Shown here: positions 33,201 to 45,200 of the stretch, in pieces
Layout: every line of letters starts with the position of its first letter
Position numbering within the stretch: position 1 is the first letter of the stretch
DNA from: Chelonoidis abingdonii
Taxonomy: Eukaryota; Chordata; Testudines; Testudinidae
Length of the DNA: 64,000 nucleotides
Direction: 5' to 3'
Assembly: GCF_003597395.2 (NCBI RefSeq)
Contig: NC_133790.1
Location: forward strand, 19,225,410-19,289,409
The notes under the pieces: generated by a model
Told to the model about the DNA's origin: nothing
Database searches by the model: none
Seen by the model: only the letters and a program-made list of their open reading frames with translations
Program-made: the position numbers and the translations under genes

Positions 33201-36200
33201 GTGACAGATCCTGAAATCCTCCCCAAATACTCTGCAGGGAAATCAGTATTGAATCTGGGCTCTTCTCAGACACACTTAAAACAAAACTGGACAAGCGCTG
33301 GTAAATGTGTCATAAGCACCAGTCCTGCACTGGCCCCTGAGAGATGGACAGATGATCTAACAGGTGTCTAACTTCTGTGATTCCAGTGTGGTCATTAGCT
33401 GGGCTGAGTTTGGGGAGGGAACGAGAGCTGCATGGATTCTCCTGCCATTAAAAGGGATGGCGCCCTTTGCTGAGGGGTGCTTCAGAGGCATTGCACACAG
33501 CCCAGAGAAGAGGGGCAATTCTTTCTCCTTCTCTGAGCCTCAGGTGAGGCATCTAGATTCATATTTTGGCCTCAGCTCGATGGTGCACCTCAGCATGTGG
33601 CAAAGTCGTTCTTATTTTGGTGCCATGTACTTAAGCGCTTTGCTAAACTGGGGCCTTGCACAGCTCCATTAGTAGCCTGTTTGTCAAAGGCTCTGAACTC
33701 CCAACAGCCTCCAGGGAAGTCTGTGAGAGTCAAAAGTGCTTGGTATCTCTGAAAACCAGGCCATGTATTTAAGCAGCTAAAGATGATGGCTGTGGAAGCC
33801 TAATGTTAGATACTGTGTTAAAATGTTGGTGATTGCTCAAACCTCCATCCCTGTTTCTACTGAGAGTTCAGAGCAGAGCAACAAAAATAATCCTGATCTA
33901 TGAGAGGAGGTTAAAAAGCCTGGGGAATGTTTAGTCTTGAAAAAGTGGAGTGAAGGGGGGGACCTGATAAGTCTTCAGATACGTAGAGGCTGTTTATAAA
34001 GGGGACGGGGATTGTTTTGCTCTTCATAACAACGTAAAGGAGGACAAGCAGAATGGGCTTAATCTGCAGTAAGGGAGATTTAGGTTAGATGTTAGGAAAA
34101 ACGTCAGTACTGGAGCAGGTTACCTAAGGAGGTGGTGGAATCTCTGTTGCTGGAGGTTTTTCAGAACAGGTTAGACAAACACCTGGAAGGGATGATCTCC
34201 GGTTTTTTTTGGCCTGCCTCAGCAGAGGGCCGTGGACTAGCTAACCTCTCCAGGTCCCTTCCACCCTACATTTCTGTGATTCTATGCAGCAGGGCAAGGA
34301 CCGCTCATCTAACCTATCTACATCCTGGATCTCTGAAGACAGGCATAGACCACAGGTGTGTGCTTCTAAAGCCTTCATTCTTCCCTTCAGAACCCTTGGG
34401 AGCACCGTCCAGCTCCTTCCATACCGGGGCGGCTGCCATATGCGTATGCCCTTAGCATCTTCCCCGTCTGAGTCTCTCCTGCATTTCTGCATGTTAATAG
34501 AGCAGAAGGGTCTGCCTTGCTAGACAGGCAGCTGATGTCAGCCGCAATTGTGTAATCCGATTAGTCAGGGTCAAGTCTAGTATTCCCCATTACCACTCTT
34601 TAATTAACAGCCCTGTGCTCTTGGCATGGTGTGTCACTTTCCCAGCAGAGAGGAGACTCGTAACACGTTGGGACTGGTCATCTTGGCTTCCTGGGGCTTT
34701 CCTCTCGGCCACTCGCACTAGCCCTGGCCCTAGCTAATGGAGCTTGGACTTCTAAGCGGGCTCATTAGTGAAAGATGATATTGAGAGGAGAATTACTTGC
34801 CGATCTCCCTGGCTGCAGGCTGGATCCGGGCCATGCCTGGTTGCTGTTGGGGAACACATACTCCATTGACTTGGCAATATGGAGTAGATTGTCTCTACCT
34901 CTGTCCCACCCTGGTTGCAAGGTGACGCATTTACTAAGTTCAGCATTGATTTGCAATTTGCATCGTGGTTTGGGCCATGCTTGGCATAGCGGGCAGGCTG
35001 TGCTCGCGCAGGAAGACCAATCTTCACTGCAATGCTCCAAAGGGTCCTTTCAGTCTGGCCTGCAGACAGGAGGTGCGGAGAAGGTCGTGTGTAATGTGTT
35101 TCCCTAGGTGATCCGCACCACCAGAGGCCTGAGGGGCAAGTGTGCCCAGGGGCTCTCACCAGTAGTTTCCCCAGGAATTGAAATTAGGGGAGGTGTTCGA
35201 ATTTACAGGGGGGAGTGTCAGGGCCAATGAGATATATAAAAGAGATATGAATAAAGTAAATATTTCGTTAGGATAATGCAAATTTAACATAAGGATAACA
35301 GGTCTAGATTTCTAAAAATATATATATATTTTTTAAAATGTATTTAATTTAAATTGACTTTTGAAAAGTAAGCCATCGTGGGATAAGAGGGAAGTCCTCT
35401 CATGGATCAGTAACTGTTAAAATATGGGAAACAAAGAGTAGGAATAAATTATCAGTTTTCAGAATGGAGAGAGATAAATAGTGGTATCCCAGAGGGGCTG
35501 ATACTGGGACCATTACTATTAAACATACTCATAAATGATCTGGAAAAATGGGTAAACAGTGAGGTGGCAAAATTTGCGGATGATACAAAACTATTCAAGA
35601 TAGTTAAGTCCCAGGCAGACTGCGAAGCATTACAAAGGGATCTCACAAAAACTAGGTGACTGGGCAAGAAAATGGCAGATGAAATTCAATGATGATAAAT
35701 GCAAAGTAATGCACATTGGAAAACAATCTCAATTATACATACCAAATGAAGGAGTCTGAATTAGCTGTTGACACTCAGAGATCTTGGAGTGATTGTGGAT
35801 AGTTCTCTGAAAACATCCACTCAATGTGCAGCGGCAGTCAAAAAAGCTAACAGAATTTGGGAATCATTAAGAAAGGGATAGATAATAAGACAGAAAATAT
35901 CATATCGCCTCTATATAAATCCATGGTACGTGCACACCTTGAATACTGTGTGCAGATCTGGTCACCCCATCCCAAAAGAGAGAGATTGGAAATGGAAAAG
36001 GTACAGAGATGGGCAATTAAAATGATACACACAAACAGCGAGGAGATATGGCTAGAGAAGTGAAGTTGTTCTCCTACTGGTTATGAATGTTATGATTCCT
36101 GATGTCAGATTGTGTCCATTTATTCTTTTGTGTAGATACTGTCCGGTTTGGCCAATGTACATGCAGAGGGGCATTGCTGGCATAATGATGGCATCTATAT

Positions 36201-39200
36201 CACATCTCGGTAGATGTGAGGTGAACGAGCCCCTTATGGCATGGCTGATGTATTAGGTCCTATTATCGTGTCACTTTGAATAGATATGTGGACAGAGTTC
36301 GCACTGGGTCTTCTCTGCAAGGATAGGTTCCTGGGTTAGTGTTTTTGTTCTGTGGTGTATGACTGCTGGTGAGTATTTTGCTTCAGGTTGGGGCGTCGCT
36401 CACAGTAAAGCGAGGAACAGGTCTGTCTCCCAAGAATCGTGGTAAATGAGGGTCATCTTTCAGGATAGGTTGTAGATTCTTTCTAGAAGCAGTTTGCAGA
36501 AAAGGACCTAGGGTTACAGTGGATGAGAAGCTGGATATGAGTCAACAGTGTGCCCTGTCGCCAGAAGGCTAACGCATTTTTGGGCTGTAGAAGTAGGGGC
36601 AGTTGCCAGCAGATCGAGGGATGTGATCATTCCCTTCTATTCGACATTGTGAGGCCTCATCTGGAGTACTCGTGTCCAGTTGTGGGCCCACCTACAAGAA
36701 GGATGTGGAAAAATTGGAAAGAGTTCAGCAGAGGGCAACAAAAATGATTAGGGGCCTGGAGCACATGACTTTTGAGAAGAGGCTGAGGGAACTGGCGATT
36801 GTTTAGTCTGCAGAAGAGAAGAATGAGGGGGGATTTTGATAGCTGCTTTCAACTACCTGAAAGGGGGTTCCAAAGAGGATGGATCTAGACTAGATTCTCA
36901 GTAGTACCCCACATGACAGAACAAGGAGTAATGGTCTCAAGTTGCAGTGGGGGAGGTTAGGGTTTGGATTATTAGGAAAACTTTTTCACTCAGTGAGTGG
37001 TGAAGCACTGGAATGGGTTTACCTAGGGGGTGGTGGAATCTACTTGCCTTAGAGGTTTTTAAGGTAGGCTTGACAAGCCCTGGCTGGGATGTTTAGTTGG
37101 GAATGTGGCCTGCTTTGAGCAGGGGGTTGGACTAGATGACCTCCTGAGGTCCCTTCCAAACCGTGATTTTCTATGATTTCTATGATCGCTGAGATGTGAT
37201 TAGGTCCTATGATGGTGTCACTTGAATAGATATGTGGACAGAGTTGGCATCGGGCTTTGTTGCAAGGATAGGTTCCTGGGTTAGTGTTTTTGTTTGTGTG
37301 GTGTGTGGTTGCTGGTGAGTATTTGCTTCAGGTTGGGGGGCTGTCTGTAAGCGAGGACAGGTCTGTCTCCCAAGATCTGTGAGAGTGAGGGATCATCTTT
37401 CAGGATAGGTTGTAGATCTTTGATGATGCGCTGGAGAGGTTTTAGTTGTGGGCTGAAGGTAATGGCTAGTGGGGTTCTGTTATTTTCTTTGTTGGGCCTG
37501 TCTTGTAGTAGGTGACTTCTGGGAACTCTTCTGGCTCTGTCAATCTGTTTTTTCACTTCAGCAGGTGGGTATTGTAGTTTTAAGAATGCTTGATAGAGAT
37601 CTTGTAGGTGTTTGTCTGAGGGATTGGAGCAAATGCGGTTGTATCTTAGAGCTTGGCTGAAGACAGTGAATTGTGTGGTGGTCCTGGATAGAAGCTGGAG
37701 GCATGTAGCTAAGTATAGCAGACAGTAGGTTTCTGGTGTAGGGTGGTGTTTATGTAACCATCGCTTATCAGCACAGTAATGTCAAGGAAATGGACCGCTT
37801 GTGTGGATTGTTCTAGGCTGAGGTCAATGGTGGGATGGAAATTGTTGAAATCATGGTGGAATTCCTCAAGGGCTTCTTTTCCATGGGTCCAGATGATGAA
37901 GATGTCATCAGTGTAGAGTAGGGGCATTAGGGGAATGAGAGCTGAGGAAGTGTTGTTCTAAGTCAGCCATAAAAAAGTTGGCATACTATGGGCCATGCGG
38001 GTATCCACAGCAGTGCCGCTGACTTGAAGATATATATTATCCCCAAATGTGAAATAGTTGTGGGTGAGGACAAAGTCGCAAAGTTCAGACACCAGGTTTG
38101 GCATGTAACTAGTTCACAAAACTGGGGGGGAGGGGTGTTGGGGAAATTCAAGGGGGGTGTTGGGAAATCACTGGCTCTCAGCCTGGATGTGTGGAACTGC
38201 TGAAGCTGCCATGAGGGAGGAGAAAACCTGTGGAGAATTCCATGTTCTCCTAGAGGATGGTGAGGAGAAACCCTGGAAGCCATTTCCTGTGTCAGTCGCT
38301 CCTTTGGTGTATTCTTCAGTTTCTGTCTGTGACATGGTGAGTTAAGGCCATATCTACACAGAGAAGCAATGCTATCTAGGCGTTAGAGCAGAGGACTAGG
38401 AACTGAAATTCCTGGGCTCTCTTCCGGACTCTGCCACTGATTCACTGTGACACTTGGGGCAAGTCCCTTTCCTCACCTGTGCCTCTGTTTCCCCACCTGT
38501 GTAATGGGGATAGTGTTATTTCCCAGCCTCTCAGCAGCGCGATGAGACAAAATTAATTCAGTGTTTGTAAGGGGCTTTGTGATTCTTGGATGAAAGGCTC
38601 TATAGAAAGGGAATTTATCACTGACTGTGGCTCCATTGCACTGCTGCAGAAACTGTCAGCTTGAGGCTCTTGGAGAAATCCTGGCAGCTCCTCTTCTCCT
38701 TTCCAGAGACACTGCTCAAGGCATAACTTGCTCTATTTCATGTTCTCCATTAATAATAGGGAGGTGCTGTGGCCTAGTGGCAAGATCTCCAGATTAGGAC
38801 TCAGGAGACCTGTGTCCTACCCCCAGCTCTGCCACTAGTCTGCTGTGTGACCCTCAAGTCACTTCTGCTCTCTGCCTGAGTTCCCCACCTGTAAAACCAG
38901 GCTAATGATGCTCCTGTGTAGAGTGCTAGATAGGAGTTGTTATCAACAGAGAGACATTTTTGCTGGCATTGAGGGTTCAGCCAGGGGGGTTAATAATATT
39001 ACGTTGGGCTTATAATTCTGTGATGAGAGGGTCTGTGCTGTCGTCTCAGGAATCCCGTTCCAGCACTGAAGAAAGCCTGTCCCTTCGGCCTCACTGGGGC
39101 TCTGCTGTACCACAGGCTGCTAGGGACTTTCTGCACAGTCCCTGCCAAGCTTGCTTGCCCCTCACCTCTAGTCTTGCTGCCACAGCTACCTTGCAGTTCT

Positions 39201-42200
39201 CCTGGGGGGTGTTACACATTTGATAAATCCATAGAATTGCCAGCATATCCAGAGCCGCCCGTGTTTGGAAGCAGGCAAGCCTGTGACTCCCCCACGTGTC
39301 CTTGTGGGCATTTCTGATCCCGCAATCCCATCAGCCGTGGCATTGAGTGCATGGTGCTGCTACTAGGCTTTGATGCGAGTCTGTCCGGAAATCGCGCTTT
39401 AAATATGCAAGCGCTAGAATGTGCACTGGTAGTTGCCCCTTCAGTCCGTGCATTGAAACTGTGCCATGTGATCTGGCTGGTCTATCGAAACTAAAGAGCA
39501 AATAGTGACCAGTCACAGAGGAGTGCTCACGATCGATCCAGAGAGCTATAACAAGACGTGCAAACATTTGTCAAGTCATTCTGGATCTCGAATAGACCAT
39601 GACCGGCTTCTAAATGTTCCAGGAGGAGAAGAGATTAAATTTTGTCTGGTTAATTCATTTGCTCTGTATGATTTACTCATCTGCAAACTGCAACTGACTG
39701 GCAGGGAGAGGAGAGAACTATAGTGGTGGGTGTCTCATCTGGGTGGAGGTGCCTGGGCAGAGTTGTGTGGGAGAAGCCAGCTCGTACCTGCTTCTATGAT
39801 ATAGCTCCGTTCCGCCCGCATGGAACAGATTGCAGGATCGGGGCTGATGCTTGGTTCTGATTAGCACGATCCTCCTTTACTTCCAGAAGTACAGAGATCA
39901 CACACAACAGGAGAAAAAACCATTTAACAAGAGAGACTTATCTGTGTATCTCAACATTCTCAGTGGTGTTGGCCAATGGATGCAGGCAGCTGTCTAGTAC
40001 TGACGCAGCACGTGAGCTGCAAATGCCCTTCTGAAGGCCTCTTAAGGCACGGGTGAGAAGTACAGTCACAAACCCATCACGTGATGGAAAATCATTGTTA
40101 CCAATGTTGTTCCCAAAAGCACATCTGCTGTTAATTAGGAAACGTTGAACCGCTGCCTTGGGGACCGTGTTACACAAGGTGAGTCTGAAATGCATCGTTT
40201 GCCTGCTAGGCTTCTGAGCGTGTCCATGCTGAGCATGCCATGACCTATGGAAAACTGTCTTGGGGCTAGAGCAGGGTGTCACAAAAACAGCATGGATCTG
40301 ACTTCTGGAGAGCAGGGGCGAGGCGGGCCCTGGGACCCCTGCGTTCAAACCAGCTCCAGTGCAGACTGGATCAAGGGGCTGACTTCCTGCTCCATCTCCA
40401 CAGAGAATGCAAGGGGACACACCAGACCAGATTGCCAGCTGGTTTCAATTGGTCTCGCTTCAGTCAAGCTATGCTGACTTATGCCAGTGGAACATCTGGC
40501 CCAGAGAGTGGTTTCAAACTGCTCAGCTATTGACAGATGCACCCTGACGGATTTGCAGGGGAATCCCTTTAAACAAAAGGATTGAGTTCCTCTTTAGAGC
40601 AGGTGGAGTCAGTTTATTGTCTGATGTGCTCTCTCTTGGGGGAATGTATCTTGCATTGGAAGTGAGATGGGCCAGATTATCTTAGGGCTTGTCTACACTT
40701 ACAGTTTTGCAGCGCTGGCCGTTACAGCTGTGGTCGTACAGCTGTGTACGGCCAGCGCTGCAGTGTGTCCACACTGACAGCGACCAGCGCTGCAGTGTGT
40801 CCACACTTGCACCAGTTGCAGCGCTGTTGTGAGTGGTGCATTGTGGGCAGCTATCCCTATCCCACAGAGCACCTCGTCCAATTTGCTGCTGGGGGTTGTG
40901 GGAAGGGGACGGAAGGGTGCGGGTCATTCCGCTTCCTGTTCCAACGACCCGTGGTGCATCGCTTCCCTTTTCAGCCGTTTGGTGCCATTGTGATTCTGCT
41001 GCGTGTGATTTCAGAAGAATGGAGCCCGAGCTGCTTAAGATGTTGCTGATGGAATGTTGCCAGCACATCCGTCTGGCAGGAGATCTATTCCTTATGCTCC
41101 AAAGTGACAGTGAGAGCTCAGATGATGAAATAGATGCTGCTGACACTGCTGACACTAAATTGCTTGTGCAGTAACGGACGTGCTCTGCAGCGTGGAACGC
41201 CGCCTTGGGCTCGGAAACAAGTACTGAGTGGTGGGATCACATCGTCCTGCAAGTCTGGGATGACGAGCAGTGGCTGCAGAACTTTAGGATGCGAAAAGCC
41301 ACTTTCCTGGGACTGTGTGCTGAGCTCGCCCCAACCCTGCGGCGCACGGACACGAGACTGAGAGCTGCCCTGTCAGTGGAGAAGCGGGTGGCTATTGCAG
41401 TCTGGAAGCTGGCAACTCCAGACAGCTACCAATCGGTCGCAAACCAGTTTGGAGTGGGAAAGTCGACCGTTGGAATAGTGGTGATGCAAGTTTGCAGGCC
41501 ATTAATCGCATCCTGTTCAGACGAACCGTGACTCTGGGGAATGTGCAGGACATTGTGGATGGCTTTGCCCAAATGGGTTTCCCTAACTGTGGAGGGCAAT
41601 AGATGGGACGCATATTCCTATCTGGCACCACCTCACCTGGCATCCGAGTACATTAATCGGCAGGGTATTTCAATGGTTCTCCAGGCGCTTGTGGATCACC
41701 GTGGGCGTTTCACTGACATTTACACAGGATGGCCTGAAAGGTGCATGATGCACGCATCTTTCGGAACAGTGGCCTGTTCAGGAAGCTGCAGGCAGGGACT
41801 TTTTTCCCAGACTGTAAGATCACAGTTGGGGACGTCGAAATGCCCATTGTGATCCTTGGAGACCCCGCTTATCCGTTAATGCCTTGGCTTATGAAACCGT
41901 ATACAGGGAAGCTTGACAGGAGCAAGGACCGGTTCAACTACAGGCTGAGCCGGTGCAGAATGACTGTGGAGTGTGTTTTGGCCGTTTGAAGGGGAGATGG
42001 AGAAGTCTCTACGGGAAGCTACACGTGTTGGAAAGCAGCATCCCAGCGATTATAACCGCGTGCTGTATCCTCCATAATATTTGTGAAGGGAAGGGTGAAA
42101 CCTTCAGTGACGAATGGGCCTCGAGGTTCAACGCCTAGAGGCTGAATTTGCCCAGCCAGAGAGCAGGCTAATAGAGAGGCCCAGCACAGTGCTTCAAGGA

Positions 42201-45200
42201 TAAGGGATGCCTTAAAGGAGCACTTTGAGGCTGAAAGCCAACAGTAATGTTGGGTGCCTTCCACTGCAGTTAAGAGCATTGCTCACAGCAGTTACTTGCA
42301 GTGGTTTCATTGATTTGCAGTTCCTATTTTTTACTTGTAGTAGATGTTACAGTTTCTGTAATAATAAACAGTGAATAAAAAGACAAGAAATCCTTTATTA
42401 AAAATACAATACTACATAAAACAGGAAGGGGGGGATACGGTGATTAGCATTACACTCACAGGTTTGAATATGTTCTTCCTTGAGGGCTCTGCACTGCCTG
42501 CTGCTGCACTTTGGGCACTGCCTGCTCTGCACTTGGGGCACTGCCTGCTGCTGCACTTGGGGATTAAAATGCTGCATGTGATGGGTGTTGAGTGCATTGG
42601 GTAGACGGTCCGTAGTTATCAGGGCTGTGAGGTGAACGTATGGTGTTGGGGCAGTTGGTGGTGGTAAGCACCAGGATGCTGGAGAAGGGTGTTTTGAGGA
42701 AACATTGGGGCACAATGTGCTGAGTTTTGGGATGGACTGAGGCATCCACCGTAGTGGTCTGCCTGCATGTCTACCATTGTCTGAACACATCTTGAAACAC
42801 GGGGCCTCGTGGTGGGGGGTCAAGGCTGGGTCCCTGTCTGGCTTTTTTCAGTACCTGCTGGCCAGGGGGGTTAAGGCAGACCAGGTGCTGGGGAAAAAAT
42901 CACAGAGAAAATTCACCCAGTCCCCCAGGAGCAGAGCAGCCAGTGGCCACTGATCACAGAAAAGCGTAGGACAGGGCTGGTTAGCACCCACCAGGGACAC
43001 TCAGCAAAGTGCATTGGGGTGGGGGGGCAGAGCCCAGGGGCCTTCCCCCGCGTCCCAGGAGACTGACCCCTTCCAGCTGCCCCCGGCTTTGTCTCTTTCC
43101 CGGCCAGCAGGGCACCTGGTCTGTTCTCCAGCACGTCTGGCTGATCCTTGCAGTGCAGGGGGCCCGTCAGTTACCACCCTTGCCGGCTACAGGGTGTCGG
43201 CCGTTCTCTGCAGACCGCGAACGGCCATCACCCCTGCCCTCTAGGGTCGCTGCACCTTATCCTGCATTACCTAGCTATTGAGTCGCACAGAGGGAAACTG
43301 AGGCAACGCACACATCTTCAGAGACAACGTTGAGAACATTCCCACTTCGTCCTGGAGTGCATGCCCCCCCAGGGGTGGGAATGCAAGACACTGGGTGTTT
43401 GCTGGGCACTGGGAGCACTGAGGACTCTGCCCACCGGAGCCTCAACCCCCAGCCCTGCTGCAGCCCCCCTGGCAGCTCCGGCTGTGGGTTGCCCAGCTGA
43501 GAAAGAGGGACTGACAGCCGCCCAAGCACCGGCAAGCCTTAGCGTGGGGAGACACCCCCGAACCCAACTGGGATGGAGACACAGGCCTGGTGTGTGCTCC
43601 CAGCTCTGGGGGTGGGGGGCTGCAGCGCGTCAGCCCCTTAGGGTCACACTGGCTTGTTGGGGGGAGCCCCCTGCCTCCTCGGCTGCTGGGAGTGAACCTC
43701 AGAGCCGCCGGCCCCCTGCAACGAGTCCAGCGGACGGGCACCTGGGGAGACTTGAGTGACCCAGCCAGCGCTCTGAGGACACCCTGGGGTGTCACGGAGC
43801 AGAAAGTTACAGCCTGGCCCCTGGGGGTCACTTCAGAGCCCAGAGCTCGCTCGGACCCCCACTTGAGCCCCAGTCCGGAGCTGCGGCAAGCCCCGCTCGG
43901 CTCTCCCAGCCGGAGCTCCGGCAAGCCCGCTCTCCCGGCCGGAGCTCCGGCAAGCCCCGCTCTCCCGCCGGGGAGCGCGGCAAGCCCCGCTCTCCCGGCG
44001 GAGCGCGGCAAACCCCGCTCTCCCGGCCGGAGCTCCGGCAAGCCCCGCTCTCCCTCCTCTCCAGGCTCTGAGCCCAGGGCAGTGGAGTGCTAAGCCTGAC
44101 CAGAGAGGCTGAAAAGGAATGCTGGGATATAGTCCTAATACCCTGCGAGGCCAAGAAAAACGCTGGTGAGTGGTCCACACCTGATGACCAGCGCTGCATC
44201 ACCAGCGCTGGTCTCGCTACACTGGAAGCAGACCCAGGTGTACAGCCAGCGCTGCAAACAGGGAGTTGCAGCGCTGGCTGAGCTTTTAAGTGTAGACACC
44301 TGCTAAGTTGCAGCGCTGTAACCCCCTCACCAGTGCTGCAACTTGCAAGTGTAGACAAGGCCTTAATGGGCTTTTTCATCTCTTTTCTTTTCTGTCTAGG
44401 ATTTTCCTAGTTAGCTGTAAGCCTCCCCCCTTGTAACTGATAAGCCGCAGGGTAGCTGATTAACTAGCCCCAGGCTGTAAATCCCCTTGTCACAAGCAGT
44501 GCTATTCTCAGGCTAGTTGGGTTTGTGAAGCATCTGCAGGGCAAGGGGCAGAGGGCTGGGATCATTACATGGGGTGGGGCTCTGCACAGTTTGCAGGGAT
44601 CCAACTGGGGAGGTGCTCGGAAGGGTTTCAGCACTGCCTGGAGGAGGAGATGGCTGTGTGGACGAGGGAATGAGAACAGAAGTGTGTTCTGCCGCCTCTG
44701 CATCCTGCTGGGTGTGGGCAGTGGGGTGGATCTGCATCTACGGAGGAGGCTGCCAGCCTGAAACGAGAAACAAAGACCTTTGTGTATCAGGCTGTTTGGA
44801 GTTGTTTGCCCCTCAATCCTGGGTACTCAAATCCCCATCTCTGCTTTTTTTCCATTCTGTCCAGCCTCTTTCCCGTGCTAAGCAGCCCTGGTCCACCCAC
44901 TTTCTACTCTCACGGCCAGATCTTCTTCCAGCCTCCTCCTGAAGGTTAGAACAAGCCCCCTGCTCTACAGCCACAAACTCTGGCGCATCTTGGTCAGAAG
45001 TATGGAAATGGGGAAAGCGTGAGACCAATACAAGGAAGAATAGGTGGACAGAGCTGTGTCTTCACTGAGGTTATTGCCATGAGGGCTGAACCAATCCAGG
45101 CGTGTTTACCCTGTGGTCCAGCTAGTGAGCAGTGTAGCCAGGGGAAGCGTGGCCAGTGGCTTGGTCTAACTGTCCAAATACAACCTCTCCCCCACCCCGC

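Larger units (their letters stand above)
36062..38105 (-). mobile_element. Decayed Penelope-like retroelement, split by a CR1
   Basis: On the minus strand, from 38105 down, the frames read FVLTHNYFTFGDNIYLQVSG, then MPLLYTDDIFIIWTHGKEAL (RT motif with YTDD; 37865-37927), then FHPTIDLSLEQ and a linker with QLKPLQRIIKDLQPILKDDP. Near 36100-36180 a MYIGQTGQYL block fits the GIY-YIG endonuclease that Penelope-like elements carry. Frameshifts occur throughout, so it is dead. A CR1 occupies 36490-37188. The linker segment is present twice, once on each side of it. Confidence 0.85.
40685..44362 (+). mobile_element. PIF/Harbinger DNA transposon (3.68 kb) with TTA target duplication
   Basis: The left terminus is GGGCTTGTCTACACTT. 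The right terminus on the reverse strand is GGCCTTGTCTACACTT. TTA flanks both ends (40682-40684 and 44363-44365), the 3-bp TWA duplication of this superfamily. Palindromic CAGCGCTG boxes are clustered inside both ends (four left, five right). A broken transposase gene reads left to right at 41019-42138. The right third (about 42850-44090) is GC-rich, not recognised, and contains a tandem repeat. The element lies in intron 3 of the SBSPON-like gene, same orientation. Confidence 0.93.

Noticed and set aside
43442..44379. Overlapping long frames with repeated 'RAGLAGAPAG'-type peptides
   Set aside because: They are translations of the GC-rich minisatellite inside the Harbinger element in several frames at once.
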